A stretch of 61,136 nucleotides of DNA from Planctomycetia bacterium (GCA_030527185.1 JAUNBF010000002.1:1-61136), one strand, 5' to 3'. Positions 19,552-29,671 are shown, numbered from the stretch's first letter. The notes: generated from the letters alone by a model not told the origin. Made by a program: numbers and translations.

Positions 19552-20247
19552 GTGGATGTAACCATGTCGATTTGTGATGGATTTGATCTGGCCGTTCTTG
19601 GGATGTTGTTTTTCGGCACGCTGAGCGGTTTTTTCGCAGGATTCTGGGCACTTTTTTCCTGGTGGCTTTCATTTTTTCTGGGAATTTGGGTTGCCAGAAG
19701 TGCCACCCCTGCCATTCTCGCGATATTCCCATCCCCCCACCCCATGGCCGGAGGTATTCTGGCTTTTTTTCTCTTTGTTTTGACATTTTTACTCATTTCC
19801 GCCCTGGGAAAACGTTGTCAAAGGCTGCTCAACCACATTTCCTTTCCGTTGGGGAACTCTCTTTTGGGGATGGTTTTGGGATTTACGGGAAGTTTACTTC
19901 TCGCGGGAGTCATCGTCTGGGGAGTTGTGGTGGTGGAGGAATTTCGTCCCATGGCGGCATGGTCACGCAGCGCGAAATATTTCACGGCATTGGCACAGCA
20001 ATTTCCAGCTTCGGAATCGTGGGAAAAAGATTTCGTCGCCCGTCTTAATCCTGAAAACCTTCCCCCGGAAGCCGATTTCCCCACGCTTCCACCACCCCCT
20101 TCGGAAAACAACCCATCTTCCCCATTTTTTCACTGGACATGGCAATTGCCGGAAGGTGTGGAGGGAAACAGGCTTCATCAGTTCTTAAATCGACTGGATA
20201 CCCGACTGCAATCTTTCCTTTTTCAGGCTCCTAAATCCCCCCGATAA
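19552..20247 (+). CDS. CvpA-family-like inner-membrane protein
   Basis: A 231-residue protein with four predicted membrane helices in the first ~130 residues (FDLAVLGMLFFGTLSGFFAGFW, WLSFFLGIWVA, GGILAFFLFVLTFLLI, LLGMVLGFTGSLLLAGVIVWGV). A soluble Pro-rich C-terminal tail follows. The FDxxVLxxL..G..GF..G opening is that of CvpA/colicin V production proteins, which help envelope homeostasis. The GTG start is chosen because TAGGAGA lies about a dozen bases before it; the ATG four codons later is the alternative. The resemblance is in topology and the first helices, so the family call is moderate. The ribosome-binding region overlaps the end of a palindromic repeat, which could influence expression. 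Confidence 0.6.
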   Translation: MDVTMSICDGFDLAVLGMLFFGTLSGFFAGFWALFSWWLSFFLGIWVARSATPAILAIFPSPHPMAGGILAFFLFVLTFLLISALGKRCQRLLNHISFPLGNSLLGMVLGFTGSLLLAGVIVWGVVVVEEFRPMAAWSRSAKYFTALAQQFPASESWEKDFVARLNPENLPPEADFPTLPPPPSENNPSSPFFHWTWQLPEGVEGNRLHQFLNRLDTRLQSFLFQAPKSPR

Positions 20248-20425
20248 TCGATACAATCATACAATATTCAACATCAAACTCTTTGCATTTCTCCCATTTT
20301 AAAATAAACCATTATTTTTTTCTTAATCGTTAAACTTTAACATTTCGTTAAAATAATTTCTATCAATACGACCGATTTACAACAAAATACTGGAATTTTC
20401 GGCACGATTGTCCGATGTAGAAAAG

Positions 20426-20450
20426 GATACCACTGGAAAAGAATGGTATC
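20426..20450. promoter_or_regulatory. Operator-like palindrome upstream of the autotransporter-like gene
   Basis: GATACCA (20426-20432) and TGGTATC (20444-20450) form a perfect 7-bp inverted repeat with an 11-base spacer, about 65 bases before the start codon. The region before it (20248-20425) is AT-rich with no gene. A regulator-binding site is an inference. Confidence 0.4.
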
Positions 20451-20515
20451 GATAGACGTACACAAAATTGGATGATTTCCCGTTTTTTTGAATCACGTTG
20501 AGAAGGGATTCTATT

Positions 20516-23500
20516 ATGGAAAGAAGACTTGGAAAAAGAAATGTTGTACTATCTGGAATGGTAGTGACAATGCTCGTGTTGGGTATTGGAAATGTGGTGT
20601 TTGGAGATTATCCAGAGTATCACTCGGAATCCTCCATTGCTCCTGGAATCTATGGAGAAGTGAAAAGCCCCGATGACAAAACAGGTGGATGGTATATACC
20701 TGATCCTGGAGAAAGTTCCATCCTTGACACTTCGCGAGATTCCTTTACCAACCCGACAATCACTATTGGTGGTTCCGGTGGCACGACTCATTTCGACTGG
20801 GCCACGGAGTTTGGTGATCGAAGAGAGGGGGCCAGTAAGACGGTTACCGTTGATATTGTTGGTGGAACGAATATTTTTAACCATCAAAATATCTATTTTG
20901 GTGCTCGGATGGGTTCGGTTACTCTTGGTACTGGCGAAGAAGACGCTGGCCAAGAAAAGTTCTTTGGGACAGGTGAGGGCCAGAATGTGGTCGTTAATTT
21001 CCAAGATGGAGACAACACCTTCACGCATCGGGTCGTTTTTGGTGGAATCGGCGGACATTTTGGGCTGAATGAGACTCCAGAAAGTGGCTCATATACTTCT
21101 GGTAGTTGTACGGTAACTTTTTCTGGGGGTAATAACCTCTTTCAGTATCACCCGACATTGTTGTCACAGGAATGGCACAAAGGAAATTTACATTCAACCG
21201 ACTCAACTAATCAAGATTACAATTACTACTATAACTACTTTGGTGTCTATTTTTCAGCCATGTCGAGACACAATAACGATAATGTCACATCCGGTGGTGC
21301 CTATGTTGATTTTACTGGAGGAACGAATACATTCGACATAACGGTTCACTTCGGTGGAAACTATGATTTGACCGAATACTGTCATACAAGTACCAGTTCT
21401 TCTGATCCAGATGTATCGTATAAAGGGGAGAATATCATCAATTTTGCAGGAGGTTTAAACACATTCAAGTACCGAACTACCTTTGGTGCTCCTGACAGTA
21501 CAACTACCGTTAATTTCACCAATGGTGAAACATCCTTTACAGGTTCACCAACTCTTAAGATACTGGATGAAGCCGCAGGGACTAAGTATAGCAATATTGA
21601 ACTTTACGGATATTTCAATTTGAGTGAAGGACGTGCTTATTGCCTAGATACCGATGACGGCCAAGGGACCAATAACAAGAATACCTATCGTGGAAATGAC
21701 CTGCCGTATGTCTTTTTTGGTGGCAAAGATTTGGATACACGAGATGTGACTATTTATAATGCTGAGAATGAAGAATACAGTATTTCTAAAGATAATACAG
21801 CCAAATCAAAAACTACCGTCAATATTGATGGAGCCTCTCACAATTATAAAACACTCTCTTTCAACACAACAGCATTCTTTGGCGGTGCCGATGAACGTTG
21901 GTTAGCGGGAGATCAGTATTATTACAATGAAGGTTCTTATGCCCCCCGTTTCCGATGGTTCTCTAACTCTATGGAATATGGTGGAGAATACTCGGCGATT
22001 CGGAAAGATAGCGGAGTAGCCTCACTCAACCTGTATAATGGTAATTTAACCCTGGGTGTTGTCAATACCATGAAAGTTGTAGACAAGGTGACGGGATATG
22101 ATAAAGAAGGTAACATAGTGACGGGATATAATGAAAATGGTGAGATGGTTGAAACGGGGGAGGCTGCCTCGGAATTCCGTGTCGCTGGTGTTCGTGACCG
22201 TTACGAACAGGTTCGTTTGATTGGTGCCGCGGCAGGTTCCACATTCAATGCGACAGGCGGACGAATCACGTTCGAGGTCAAGGAACATAACTTATCCGAT
22301 TTGGAAAAGAATTATGATCATGGTTATTTCCATGAACTAAACAAAGATGGAGAGTTCAACGAAACGGTATTGGAAGCTGGTATGATTGCTTTCGACGAAA
22401 TTTCCATCAGCAGAAATACCGATATTGCTTTACAGAATGTCAGTAAACTGATTGTCAATCTCACGGAAGGCAAAGAATACATCACCAATACCGTCTTTGC
22501 GGATACCACCAACAGCAATAATTATCAAGATGGGTTGACAAATTGGATTAATGGAGATGGAGAGATTGAACAACTTGGTACCACTATTAAGCTGGAAGAA
22601 TTGGAAAAGGATACTGAGGTGTCCGCGGACCAGAAATTGACTATTGAAAAATACAATTATGACAAATGGTTTTATAGTATCACGGTAGAAGATTCGTATG
22701 AAGCCTACGGTGAAGAAGCGGGAACAGAAGGTGTCCAAACAGCCACTGCCCGTCTGCGTATCAAAATGAAGAGTTTTGACGACGCGTTTGGATTTGGGAA
22801 TTTTGGATTGAACAAGGAAAAGATTGCGTGTGTCCTGAAGCAGGACGAGGATAGCAAAGTTTATCAGGCGTTGGATTACATCATTTCGACATCGGAAAGT
22901 GCGGAGGCGGCAGCCGAGAACTTTGACCAGTTGATTGGAGCCAGCTACGCGAGCATGGCGAATCATCAGATCAACCGTCTGACGAACATGAACACCTTGT
23001 TGGCGAATCAACTGATGGCCTCGGATGTTGCCGTGAAGAATGCCAAATACATGGCGTTTTGCCAGTGCGGGCAGGATCCTTGCTGTTGCGGAGCGGGCAA
23101 CGCATGCTGCCGTGGATGGACGGCCTGGGCAAACTTCCACGGTATGGGCGGCAAAACGAGGATGGACAATTACTTCAGCGGTTACGATTCGGAATCGTAC
23201 GACGCGATGTTTGCCCTGGAATACAACGATTGTGAAGGTTTCCATGCCGGAGTTTACTTCAACTACGGAGAATCCAGCTTCGCTTCTTCGGCAGATTTGG
23301 GTTGGACGAACATCGACTCCACGGACTACACCCTCGGCTTGTACATGAAATGGCTTGCCCTCTGTGGAGGTGGTTATGGAATGCTCAACACCAACATTGC
23401 CTGGAATGATTACGAATCGAAGCGGTACTTCAACGACGCGCCGGAAAATTATACCGGTGAGTACGACGGCCTGCTCCCCTCGATTTATTACGAACGCGGT

Positions 23501-23983
23501 TGGGTCTGGTTCTGCAACCGGAACTGCACACTCAATCCCTACTTCAGTTTGCAGTACGCCTACTTCCATTCGGATGACTTCACGGAATCGGGTTACGATG
23601 CCTACGGTTATGATAGCGAACTTGCCCTCTCCGTCAGCGAAGTGGATCACCACTCCCTGCGAACCTTCCTGGGATTGCGTCTGGCACACGATTTCTGGTT
23701 GGGACGTGACTGTGACCGTCGCTTGACGCTTCGGGTAAACGGTGCGTGGATTCATGATCTGCTCGGCGAATGCACCCCGACGATTTACACCATGCACCAG
23801 GTGGATTCCTGTGGTCTCTGGAAAGTTCGCGGAAACGACGCCGGACGTGACTGGGCCAACATCGGCGTCGGTTTGGACTTCAACATTTGCAAACGTCTTT
23901 CCGCACTGGTGGACTACAACATATTCGTCAACGAATATACCACGCTCCACGCTGGAATGGCAAGCTTGAGATTCGAGTTCTAA
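20516..23983 (+). CDS. Autotransporter-like surface protein with beta-solenoid passenger and C-terminal beta-barrel
   Basis: An 1155-residue protein. GAGAAGGG lies eight bases before this ATG. The signal peptide is followed by a passenger with repeated strands of the type FxGGxNxFxxxxxFGG (GGTNIFNHQNIYFG, DGDNTFTHRVVFGG, GGTNTFDITVHFGG, GGLNTFKYRTTFGA), typical of a right-handed beta-helix. A helical linker (ALDYIISTSESAEAAAENF.., about 780-850) leads into a ~290-residue barrel rich in aromatic strands and ending in F (SLRFEF). An unusual Cys cluster, CQCGQDPCCCGAGNACC, lies at the linker-barrel junction. The barrel end (GRDWANIGVGL) resembles the barrel gene near 39 kb. Autotransporters thread the passenger through their own barrel. 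The passenger function is unknown. Confidence 0.83.
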   Translation: MERRLGKRNVVLSGMVVTMLVLGIGNVVFGDYPEYHSESSIAPGIYGEVKSPDDKTGGWYIPDPGESSILDTSRDSFTNPTITIGGSGGTTHFDWATEFGDRREGASKTVTVDIVGGTNIFNHQNIYFGARMGSVTLGTGEEDAGQEKFFGTGEGQNVVVNFQDGDNTFTHRVVFGGIGGHFGLNETPESGSYTSGSCTVTFSGGNNLFQYHPTLLSQEWHKGNLHSTDSTNQDYNYYYNYFGVYFSAMSRHNNDNVTSGGAYVDFTGGTNTFDITVHFGGNYDLTEYCHTSTSSSDPDVSYKGENIINFAGGLNTFKYRTTFGAPDSTTTVNFTNGETSFTGSPTLKILDEAAGTKYSNIELYGYFNLSEGRAYCLDTDDGQGTNNKNTYRGNDLPYVFFGGKDLDTRDVTIYNAENEEYSISKDNTAKSKTTVNIDGASHNYKTLSFNTTAFFGGADERWLAGDQYYYNEGSYAPRFRWFSNSMEYGGEYSAIRKDSGVASLNLYNGNLTLGVVNTMKVVDKVTGYDKEGNIVTGYNENGEMVETGEAASEFRVAGVRDRYEQVRLIGAAAGSTFNATGGRITFEVKEHNLSDLEKNYDHGYFHELNKDGEFNETVLEAGMIAFDEISISRNTDIALQNVSKLIVNLTEGKEYITNTVFADTTNSNNYQDGLTNWINGDGEIEQLGTTIKLEELEKDTEVSADQKLTIEKYNYDKWFYSITVEDSYEAYGEEAGTEGVQTATARLRIKMKSFDDAFGFGNFGLNKEKIACVLKQDEDSKVYQALDYIISTSESAEAAAENFDQLIGASYASMANHQINRLTNMNTLLANQLMASDVAVKNAKYMAFCQCGQDPCCCGAGNACCRGWTAWANFHGMGGKTRMDNYFSGYDSESYDAMFALEYNDCEGFHAGVYFNYGESSFASSADLGWTNIDSTDYTLGLYMKWLALCGGGYGMLNTNIAWNDYESKRYFNDAPENYTGEYDGLLPSIYYERGWVWFCNRNCTLNPYFSLQYAYFHSDDFTESGYDAYGYDSELALSVSEVDHHSLRTFLGLRLAHDFWLGRDCDRRLTLRVNGAWIHDLLGECTPTIYTMHQVDSCGLWKVRGNDAGRDWANIGVGLDFNICKRLSALVDYNIFVNEYTTLHAGMASLRFEF

Positions 23984-24007
23984 ACCCTGTCATCCCTTCT
24001 CAATACG

Positions 24008-24041
24008 AAAACGGACTTCATCATGGAGTCCGTTTTTTTAT
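24008..24041 (+). terminator. Rho-independent terminator of the autotransporter-like gene
   Basis: AAAACGGACT pairs perfectly with AGTCCGTTTT (arms 24008-24017 and 24027-24036), with a nine-base loop and a T-rich tail. Confidence 0.88.
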
Positions 24042-24097
24042 TTTCTGGAAAACAGAAGGGAAAACCATCAAAAATTGGGCAAAAAATTCCCCTCCTG

Positions 24098-24126
24098 TTG
24101 CAATTCCCGGGAGGATCGATTATAAT
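24098..24126 (+). promoter_or_regulatory. Promoter of the Tat-exported TIM-barrel gene
   Basis: TTGCAA (24098-24103) and TATAAT (24121-24126) are separated by 17 bases. They lie about 70 bases before the start codon. Confidence 0.75.
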
Positions 24127-24193
24127 GAAAAGAATGGTTGTGATGAATCTTTCATCCGTTCGATTAAATTTATGCAAACAACAGGAGAAAATA

Positions 24194-25102
24194 ATGAACC
24201 GACGTGATTTCTTTCTTTCCACCGCGGCCGCAGGTGTTGGTGCTGCCGTTTTGGGAAATGCGTTGCCCGCCACGGCTGAGAGCCTGGACAAAACACCCGA
24301 AGCCAAACTCCGCCTGGCCTGCTACTGGGGCGGTCTCTTCCCGGCAGAAAACGATCAGGATCGTATCCAAAAAATGCTGGACATGGGCTTTGAGGGAATC
24401 GAACTCTCCGGCGATGGCGGCGGTGTAAAAGACAAGAAGCAACTGTTTGAGGATGCGGGTTTGGAAGTTTGTTCCCTCTGCTTTGGTTCTTGCGGCGGGG
24501 CGATCGTTTCGGAAGACCCATCCAAACGTCAGGGCGGAATCGACGCGCTGAAACGTGCGTTGGAAAATGCTCACTACTTCGGTGCCAAGTGCGTCGTTTA
24601 CGTCCCCGCCTTCAACGGCCAGACGAAACTGGAACATCTGGAAATTCGCAAAATCCTGCTGGATACACTCCCTGCTCTGGGCGAATTTGCCGTCCAGTGC
24701 AACACGCACATCACGCTGGAGCCGCTCAATCGTGGCGAAGCGTGGTTCCTGCGTCAGGTGGCGGACGGCGCTCAGATTGCCAGAGAGTGCAACAGCGAAG
24801 GAATTGGCGTTTTGGGCGACTTCTACCACATGACGACGGAAGAACCAAGCGATATGGGTGCCTTCCTTTCCGGCGGGAAATATCTCAAGCACGTCCATCT
24901 GGGAAATGGCCCGCAGCCGCCACGTCGAACGTTGCCGGGGCAGGATGATCGTCCGTTTGTGGATGGTTTCCGCGGCTTGAAGTATATCGGCTACAACCGT
25001 TTTTGCAGTTTCGAGTGCGGCGTTGCTGGCGACGATAAATTGGCGGAAGTGAAGAAATCGATTGCCTTCCTGCGTCGTGAGTGGGACAAGGCGGAGGTCT
25101 GA
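24194..25102 (+). CDS. Tat-exported sugar phosphate isomerase/epimerase-like TIM-barrel protein
   Basis: The N-terminus NRRDFFLSTAAAGVGAAVLG is a twin-arginine signal (RRDFF), so the 302-residue protein is exported folded. The body is an AP-endonuclease-2/xylose-isomerase-like TIM barrel: GFEGIELSG, the metal-ligand segments TLEPLNR, GDFYHM, KHVHLGN and SFECG, and a C-terminal amphipathic helix. Planctomycetes encode many such exported TIM-barrel proteins, generally assumed to isomerise or epimerise sugars taken from polysaccharides. The PL11-like lyase elsewhere in the window fits a glycan-degrading lifestyle. AGGAGA lies five bases before the ATG. The frame extends further upstream but passes through the promoter, so the longer reading is rejected. 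Substrate unknown. Confidence 0.85.
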   Translation: MNRRDFFLSTAAAGVGAAVLGNALPATAESLDKTPEAKLRLACYWGGLFPAENDQDRIQKMLDMGFEGIELSGDGGGVKDKKQLFEDAGLEVCSLCFGSCGGAIVSEDPSKRQGGIDALKRALENAHYFGAKCVVYVPAFNGQTKLEHLEIRKILLDTLPALGEFAVQCNTHITLEPLNRGEAWFLRQVADGAQIARECNSEGIGVLGDFYHMTTEEPSDMGAFLSGGKYLKHVHLGNGPQPPRRTLPGQDDRPFVDGFRGLKYIGYNRFCSFECGVAGDDKLAEVKKSIAFLRREWDKAEV

Positions 25103-25121
25103 TTTTTGGCTTGACCATAAA

Positions 25122-25156
25122 AAAAGGTCGTGAAGTCTTCCATTTCACGACCTTTT
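25122..25156. terminator. Bidirectional terminator between convergent genes
   Basis: AAAAGGTCGTGAA pairs perfectly with TTCACGACCTTTT (25122-25134 and 25144-25156). A and T flanks give it a T run on both strands, serving both the TIM-barrel gene and the convergent DUF1559 gene. Confidence 0.88.
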
Positions 25157-25184
25157 CTTCTATCAGCTATCCTTCCTGAAACCT

Positions 25185-26171
25185 TCAGAAGGCTTTTTCG
25201 ACGACATTTCCATCATCCCGGACGCCAAGATTATAGTGCGTTTGCTGATTGATACTGTAGGAAATACGCTGTACCGAACCGTCGCACATCGCCATTCCAA
25301 AAACCCCCGCGTGGCAGCTTCCAAAACGATAATCTTCCCCACCATAATTCATTCGATCCTGCATAGGAGTACAACTTCCATTCTTATAGACTGTGCGACA
25401 ATGGTCTTTGTCGGCACCTACATACCCTCCATTATCGTCGCTTGCGGAAGAACTTTCGTAAACAGCAGGATTCATATACTTTTCACCAATCAGATAGGTA
25501 TTCGTTGTCCCGTCGTAAATTTCTCCAATAGTTACTTCGCTACAGGAGAAAATAACGCCTGTGGCTTTTTGCGTCGGCCAGATATAGTTTGCCTTGTCCG
25601 CCTCGGAATAACTGGAGGGGTAATAACGATTTGAGCCAGGGTCTACACTCAACCCGCCATAACTGGCCGCATAATCGCATTTGGCGGTATAAATCGTACT
25701 TCCACTTTTTAAAACATTCACATCCGCATTGGTCAGAGTAACGCATCCAGCAGGATAGACTTTGTGGGTCCGGCGGGAAGGGCAGTGATAAATCGGCAAT
25801 GGTATTTTCAACACTTCCGCCAGTTTCGTTTTCTCCGGTTCCGACGGTTTTCCATTGGAACCATACTGGTACATGGCATTTTGTTCCAGATAAGGCAAAA
25901 TCGCAAAATTCCACCCCCCCGGCTGGTTTCGTCCCATACCGCGATCCGGGTCTCCCATAAAATTCCAATGCCAGCCCGCCGACGGGAATTTTTGTTGATT
26001 GGCCTCGTAATTTAATACCGCCAGCCCCATCTGCCGCAGGTGGTTATTACACTGCATCGTCCGTGCCGCTTCTCGAGCCTGCTGGACTGCGGGAAGCAGC
26101 AATCCCACCAACATCCCGATGATGGCAATCACTACCAACAATTCCACAAGCGTAAAACCTTGTCGTTTCAT
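25185..26171 (-). CDS. DUF1559 family protein with pilin-like N-terminus
   Basis: A 328-residue protein. MKRQGFTLVELLVVIAIIGMLVGLL is a type III (prepilin) signal with the conserved Glu at +5, and QQAREAARTMQCNNHLRQ is the DUF1559 block that follows. YLEQNAMY, YHCPSRR, DGTTNTYLIGEKYM and a C-terminal CHAGVFGMAMCDGSVQRISYSI are the rest of the family pattern. It would be processed by a prepilin peptidase and either assembled or retained at the inner membrane. Function unknown. A GGGGAAG Shine-Dalgarno precedes the ATG. It lies 21 bases behind the stop of the autotransporter-repeat/PEP-CTERM gene and is very probably the second gene of that operon, so any on/off switching there should affect it. 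Confidence 0.93.
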   Translation of the reverse strand: MKRQGFTLVELLVVIAIIGMLVGLLLPAVQQAREAARTMQCNNHLRQMGLAVLNYEANQQKFPSAGWHWNFMGDPDRGMGRNQPGGWNFAILPYLEQNAMYQYGSNGKPSEPEKTKLAEVLKIPLPIYHCPSRRTHKVYPAGCVTLTNADVNVLKSGSTIYTAKCDYAASYGGLSVDPGSNRYYPSSYSEADKANYIWPTQKATGVIFSCSEVTIGEIYDGTTNTYLIGEKYMNPAVYESSSASDDNGGYVGADKDHCRTVYKNGSCTPMQDRMNYGGEDYRFGSCHAGVFGMAMCDGSVQRISYSINQQTHYNLGVRDDGNVVEKAF

Positions 26172-26192
26172 TTTGTTTTCTTCCCCTGAGAC

Positions 26193-29100
26193 TTATCTTT
26201 TTTTGCGAAATTGCCAAATCAGCATTCCTCCCAACAGGAGCAAACACCACGTGGACGGTTCCGGCACTGCCGCAGAATCGACCCGGAACCAGAGATTTCC
26301 GCTATCGGTAAAACCATAATTCCAAACATCATTCCCCCCTGCTCCAGCAAAATCGAGAATCGCGTTTGCCAAACCACTGACCGTGGCATTCTCACCGAAG
26401 AGTTGGAACGTTTCCCCAATATAATCGGCAGGCGAATCGGCCAGGATTCTCAGCGTGATACTGTCCATTGTCGCGGAACCGGTCAAATCCCAAAGGATAT
26501 TATCGGTCAAATCGGCCAAATCGTACTGGAAGACAATATCCTTTGCCAGAAGAGAACCATTTCCCGAAATCAATCCGGTATAAATCGCCTCGTTATCGCC
26601 TGTTTTCGTCAATTCCAACGAACGGCCATTCTGAATTTCCACATCATTCGCCAACGTCCGCGTCCCGGAAGTCGCATCCCAGATAATTCCTACGGTATGC
26701 CCGGAACTCGGATTAACCGTAATGGTTCCTGTCCCGAAAGCAGTATCGGATTGTGCCGTCACGGAATAGTAGGACATGCGTTGGGTCGACGTGGCCGAAA
26801 CACCACCTCCAATCAACTGCGTGCCGCCCGTGTAGGTATTGTTTCCTGACAAGACAAAACTGCCACCGTTTCCTTCACTCTCATTGAAACGCAACGTTCC
26901 TGCCCCGGAAATAACGCCCGTAAAAGTCATAACTGTCCCATTATTCCCACCTCCGGCACGGAAATTCCCGATTTTGCCATTCGCCAGAACGATGTCCTGC
27001 TCATACTTGGAGGATCCGCCAGCCATCAACGTTCCCCCTTCAAACTCAATGGCACCCGTTCCAAGGCTTCCTCCACCAGTATAAAGAATACCATTTTTTA
27101 TCAACGTTCCGCCCGAATAATTATTCGTACCTTCAAGATACTGGCGTCCTCCGCCATCTTTCACCAAACGGATATTTCCGGTAATGATGCCTTTATAGTT
27201 TTGCCCACCTCCGTCGCTCACCGTCAACACCGATTGTGCCGTCGCCGAATTCTGAATCGTCCCTGCACCACTCAGATACGTCACCGCTTCCGATTTTCCG
27301 TTCAGATCGAACACCGTTTCTTCATACATGGCAACATAACCGCCGATCTGGTTTCCGCCGTCTCCCGTCAACGTCACCTGCCCGGCTTCCAGCGTCAAAT
27401 TCCGCACGGCATATTTATCGGAAGACTTCGCCAGTTCCACCGTTCCCCCCTGCACCGTCAAATCGGTTCGGGTATTTTCCAGCGTTCCACCTAAAATCTG
27501 TTTCCCACTCCCCACTTTCACCAGCGAAATCGAGTTGGCTGTCTCTCCTGTATTCTGAATCGCTCCGGTAAAGTTTCCGTCGGTATAAGTTCCTGCCGAG
27601 TTGGCATTTCCAATCGTCAGTGTCACCGAATCGTTAGAGGAAATCAGCCCCATATCCGCCACGGCTCCCGCAATATTCGTATCCAAGCCATTTTCCCGGC
27701 TGATGAGCGCTCCCACCGATTGGTTGAAACCATACAATCGCAAGTTGCTTCCCGTCGTTCCCAGGCCAAAGACAATATCCGACGTGGATGGCAAAACATT
27801 CTCCGCCCCCATACTCAAAATCGCTCCACCACCAGCACTTCCGCTGCTGTTCATGGTGGTTCCAATACGAGTTTCGCCCTGGTACGTATTCGCGGCATGA
27901 AGAATCACCGGAAGTGCCATGTCGCCAGTCACTCCAAACCAACCATCTCCAGTAATGATGGAATAAATATTCGTGGTCAGACCAGCTGCATTCCCCATCC
28001 GAATGGAACCACCCTTTTCCGTCACGGTAATTCCCTGAGTCGCGGGGATTACCAAACTGTTACCGGAATTTTGAATCGTACCACCGTCTAGAATGATCGC
28101 ATCCGCTTTGTATTCTGTTGGAACAACGCCCAAAAAGTTTCCGGGGTCAGCCACATACGACGGTCGTACCGCCATATTAGTAACGGTAATTCCCCCTGTA
28201 AAACTTTGGCTGGTTCCCAGAGTAGCACGGGCACCCTCTTTTCCCTCCAAAACCAACCGAATATTCCCATCCAGCATGGAAGTGTCGAGCGTAGTGTCAA
28301 AATTCAGACCTGTCCTATGGAAAATGGCCGTGGTGGCGGAAGTATTGGTAATTTTGGACGTTCCTGTAGCCGTATAACCGGAAACCGTCAGATAACCCTG
28401 CAAATCAATCGTTCCATTGGTCAACGTCAACGTACCCACATTTACTATATTGTTCACCGAACGGTCGATTCCCAACTGGCTATCCGTGACCGTCAGAGTA
28501 TTGATTTGCATCTCGTTCGTTCCGGCAAAAATCTGCTTGCCGCTTCCGCCAATGTTGATGATTTTCTGGTTTCCTGAAAACTTCCCGGAAAAAGTGTACT
28601 CTTCCCCATCCGCAACATTAATATTGAGCGTTCCTCCCCCACTCACGATTCCCACACCGTACAATCCCGCTACGGTATTGGTGGTTCCATTGAGTCGCAC
28701 CTCGGAAGAAGCACTTCCATAATTGTACGTGGCATTTTGCGACTTCCCCACTTCCAAAATCGTCGTGGCAGGCAAAACGTCGTCGGCTCCCAGGGTAAGA
28801 GTAGCCTTGGTATTGCTTCCCCCCTGAACCGTTCCTACCGAAGTAACGCCCGTATAGTTGTTATCCGCATTGGTAAGAATCACCGGATAAGCATTCTCCG
28901 TAACGATGACCAGATCACCATTTCCACTTATTTTCCCATCAACGGTAATCTGCCGACTTGCCCGCAAGCCTCCCCAACTATTATCGGTAATTTGAATGTT
29001 TTGGGCAACTTTCATCTCCTCTTTCTGGCTATTCACTTCCAAACCACTCATCAGAACTCCCCGGTCGAACGTGATGGTGCCCGTGGAAGCTCCGAGTGAA

Positions 29101-29571
29101 GAGCCATTGTAGCCGTGCAGAGTACCATTTTTAATGACCAGTCCGCCAGAAAAGTCATTCGTACCGGAAAGAACGAGACGAACACCATTCCTGTTTTCAT
29201 CCGTAATAACGTTACATCCCAAATCCATAACAAGCTGGATATTTCCCGTAACGTTTCCCGACTGCGTTCCCGCTGATCCCCCAGATGTCTTGAATTGGAG
29301 TGTATAAGTATCCGTTTGGGAATTGAAATAATTGTCCGAATTTCCTGCTGACAAGGTGTAGGTTTTATCAGTATCCGCGACGGTAGAAATATCCACATCT
29401 GCCGCATAAGAGTTGAACAGCCAGAAGAAACTGACGAACAAAACACCAAAGAATTTTTCGCAACGCGCAAAAATTGCTTTTTTATTTATTCCACTTAAAA
29501 GACCCCCCCCCCCGCAATTTAACATTGTGGAACCATTCCGCGCCACTCAACCGCACCTGTCGGAATTTCAT
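26193..29571 (-). CDS. Autotransporter-repeat (PATR) surface protein with PEP-CTERM anchor; start region interrupted by a poly-G tract
   Basis: About 1120 residues of Gly/Thr/Asn-rich beta-solenoid repeats of the PATR type (FSGGLVIKNGTL, YSGGTLIKNGILYTGGG.LGTG, LTLGADDVLPATT). The C-terminus VPEPSTWCLLLLGGMLIWQFRKKR is a PEP-CTERM sorting signal. The best start is ATG at 29571, five bases after GAGGAGG and behind a perfect promoter. However, the 11-G tract at 29503-29513 puts it out of frame with the signal peptide (KKAIFARCEKFFGVLFVSFFWLF); 10 or 13 G would restore it. In the present frame the body is reachable only from ATG 29525 or GTG 29546, which lack a Shine-Dalgarno. It is the first gene of an operon with the DUF1559 gene. 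Probable phase-variable surface protein. Confidence 0.82.
29503..29513 (-). repeat. 11-nt poly-G tract at the 5' end of the PATR gene
   Basis: On the coding strand this is TTGC, eleven G, then TCTTTT. It lies about 60 bases after the best ATG and before the signal peptide. Elsewhere in the window I saw no G/C run above 7. This is a candidate slipped-strand switch. Confidence 0.85.
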
Positions 29572-29642
29572 CATATCCTCCTCGCGTCTATGCTTACATG
29601 AGCCTCTGCCATTATGCTCGAAACGTACTATCAACTTTCTTC

Positions 29643-29671
29643 ATTATACCTTCGCCAATTTCCAATGTCAA
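29643..29671 (-). promoter_or_regulatory. Perfect sigma-70-type promoter of the PATR-DUF1559 operon
   Basis: On the minus strand TTGACA (29671-29666) and TATAAT (29648-29643) are separated by 17 bases. They lie about 75 bases upstream of the GAGGAGG/ATG start at 29571. Confidence 0.82.

Noticed and set aside
22430..23950. 506-codon minus-strand frame opposite the autotransporter-like barrel
   Set aside because: Shadow frame; the plus-strand protein has a coherent signal peptide, repeats and barrel ending in Phe.
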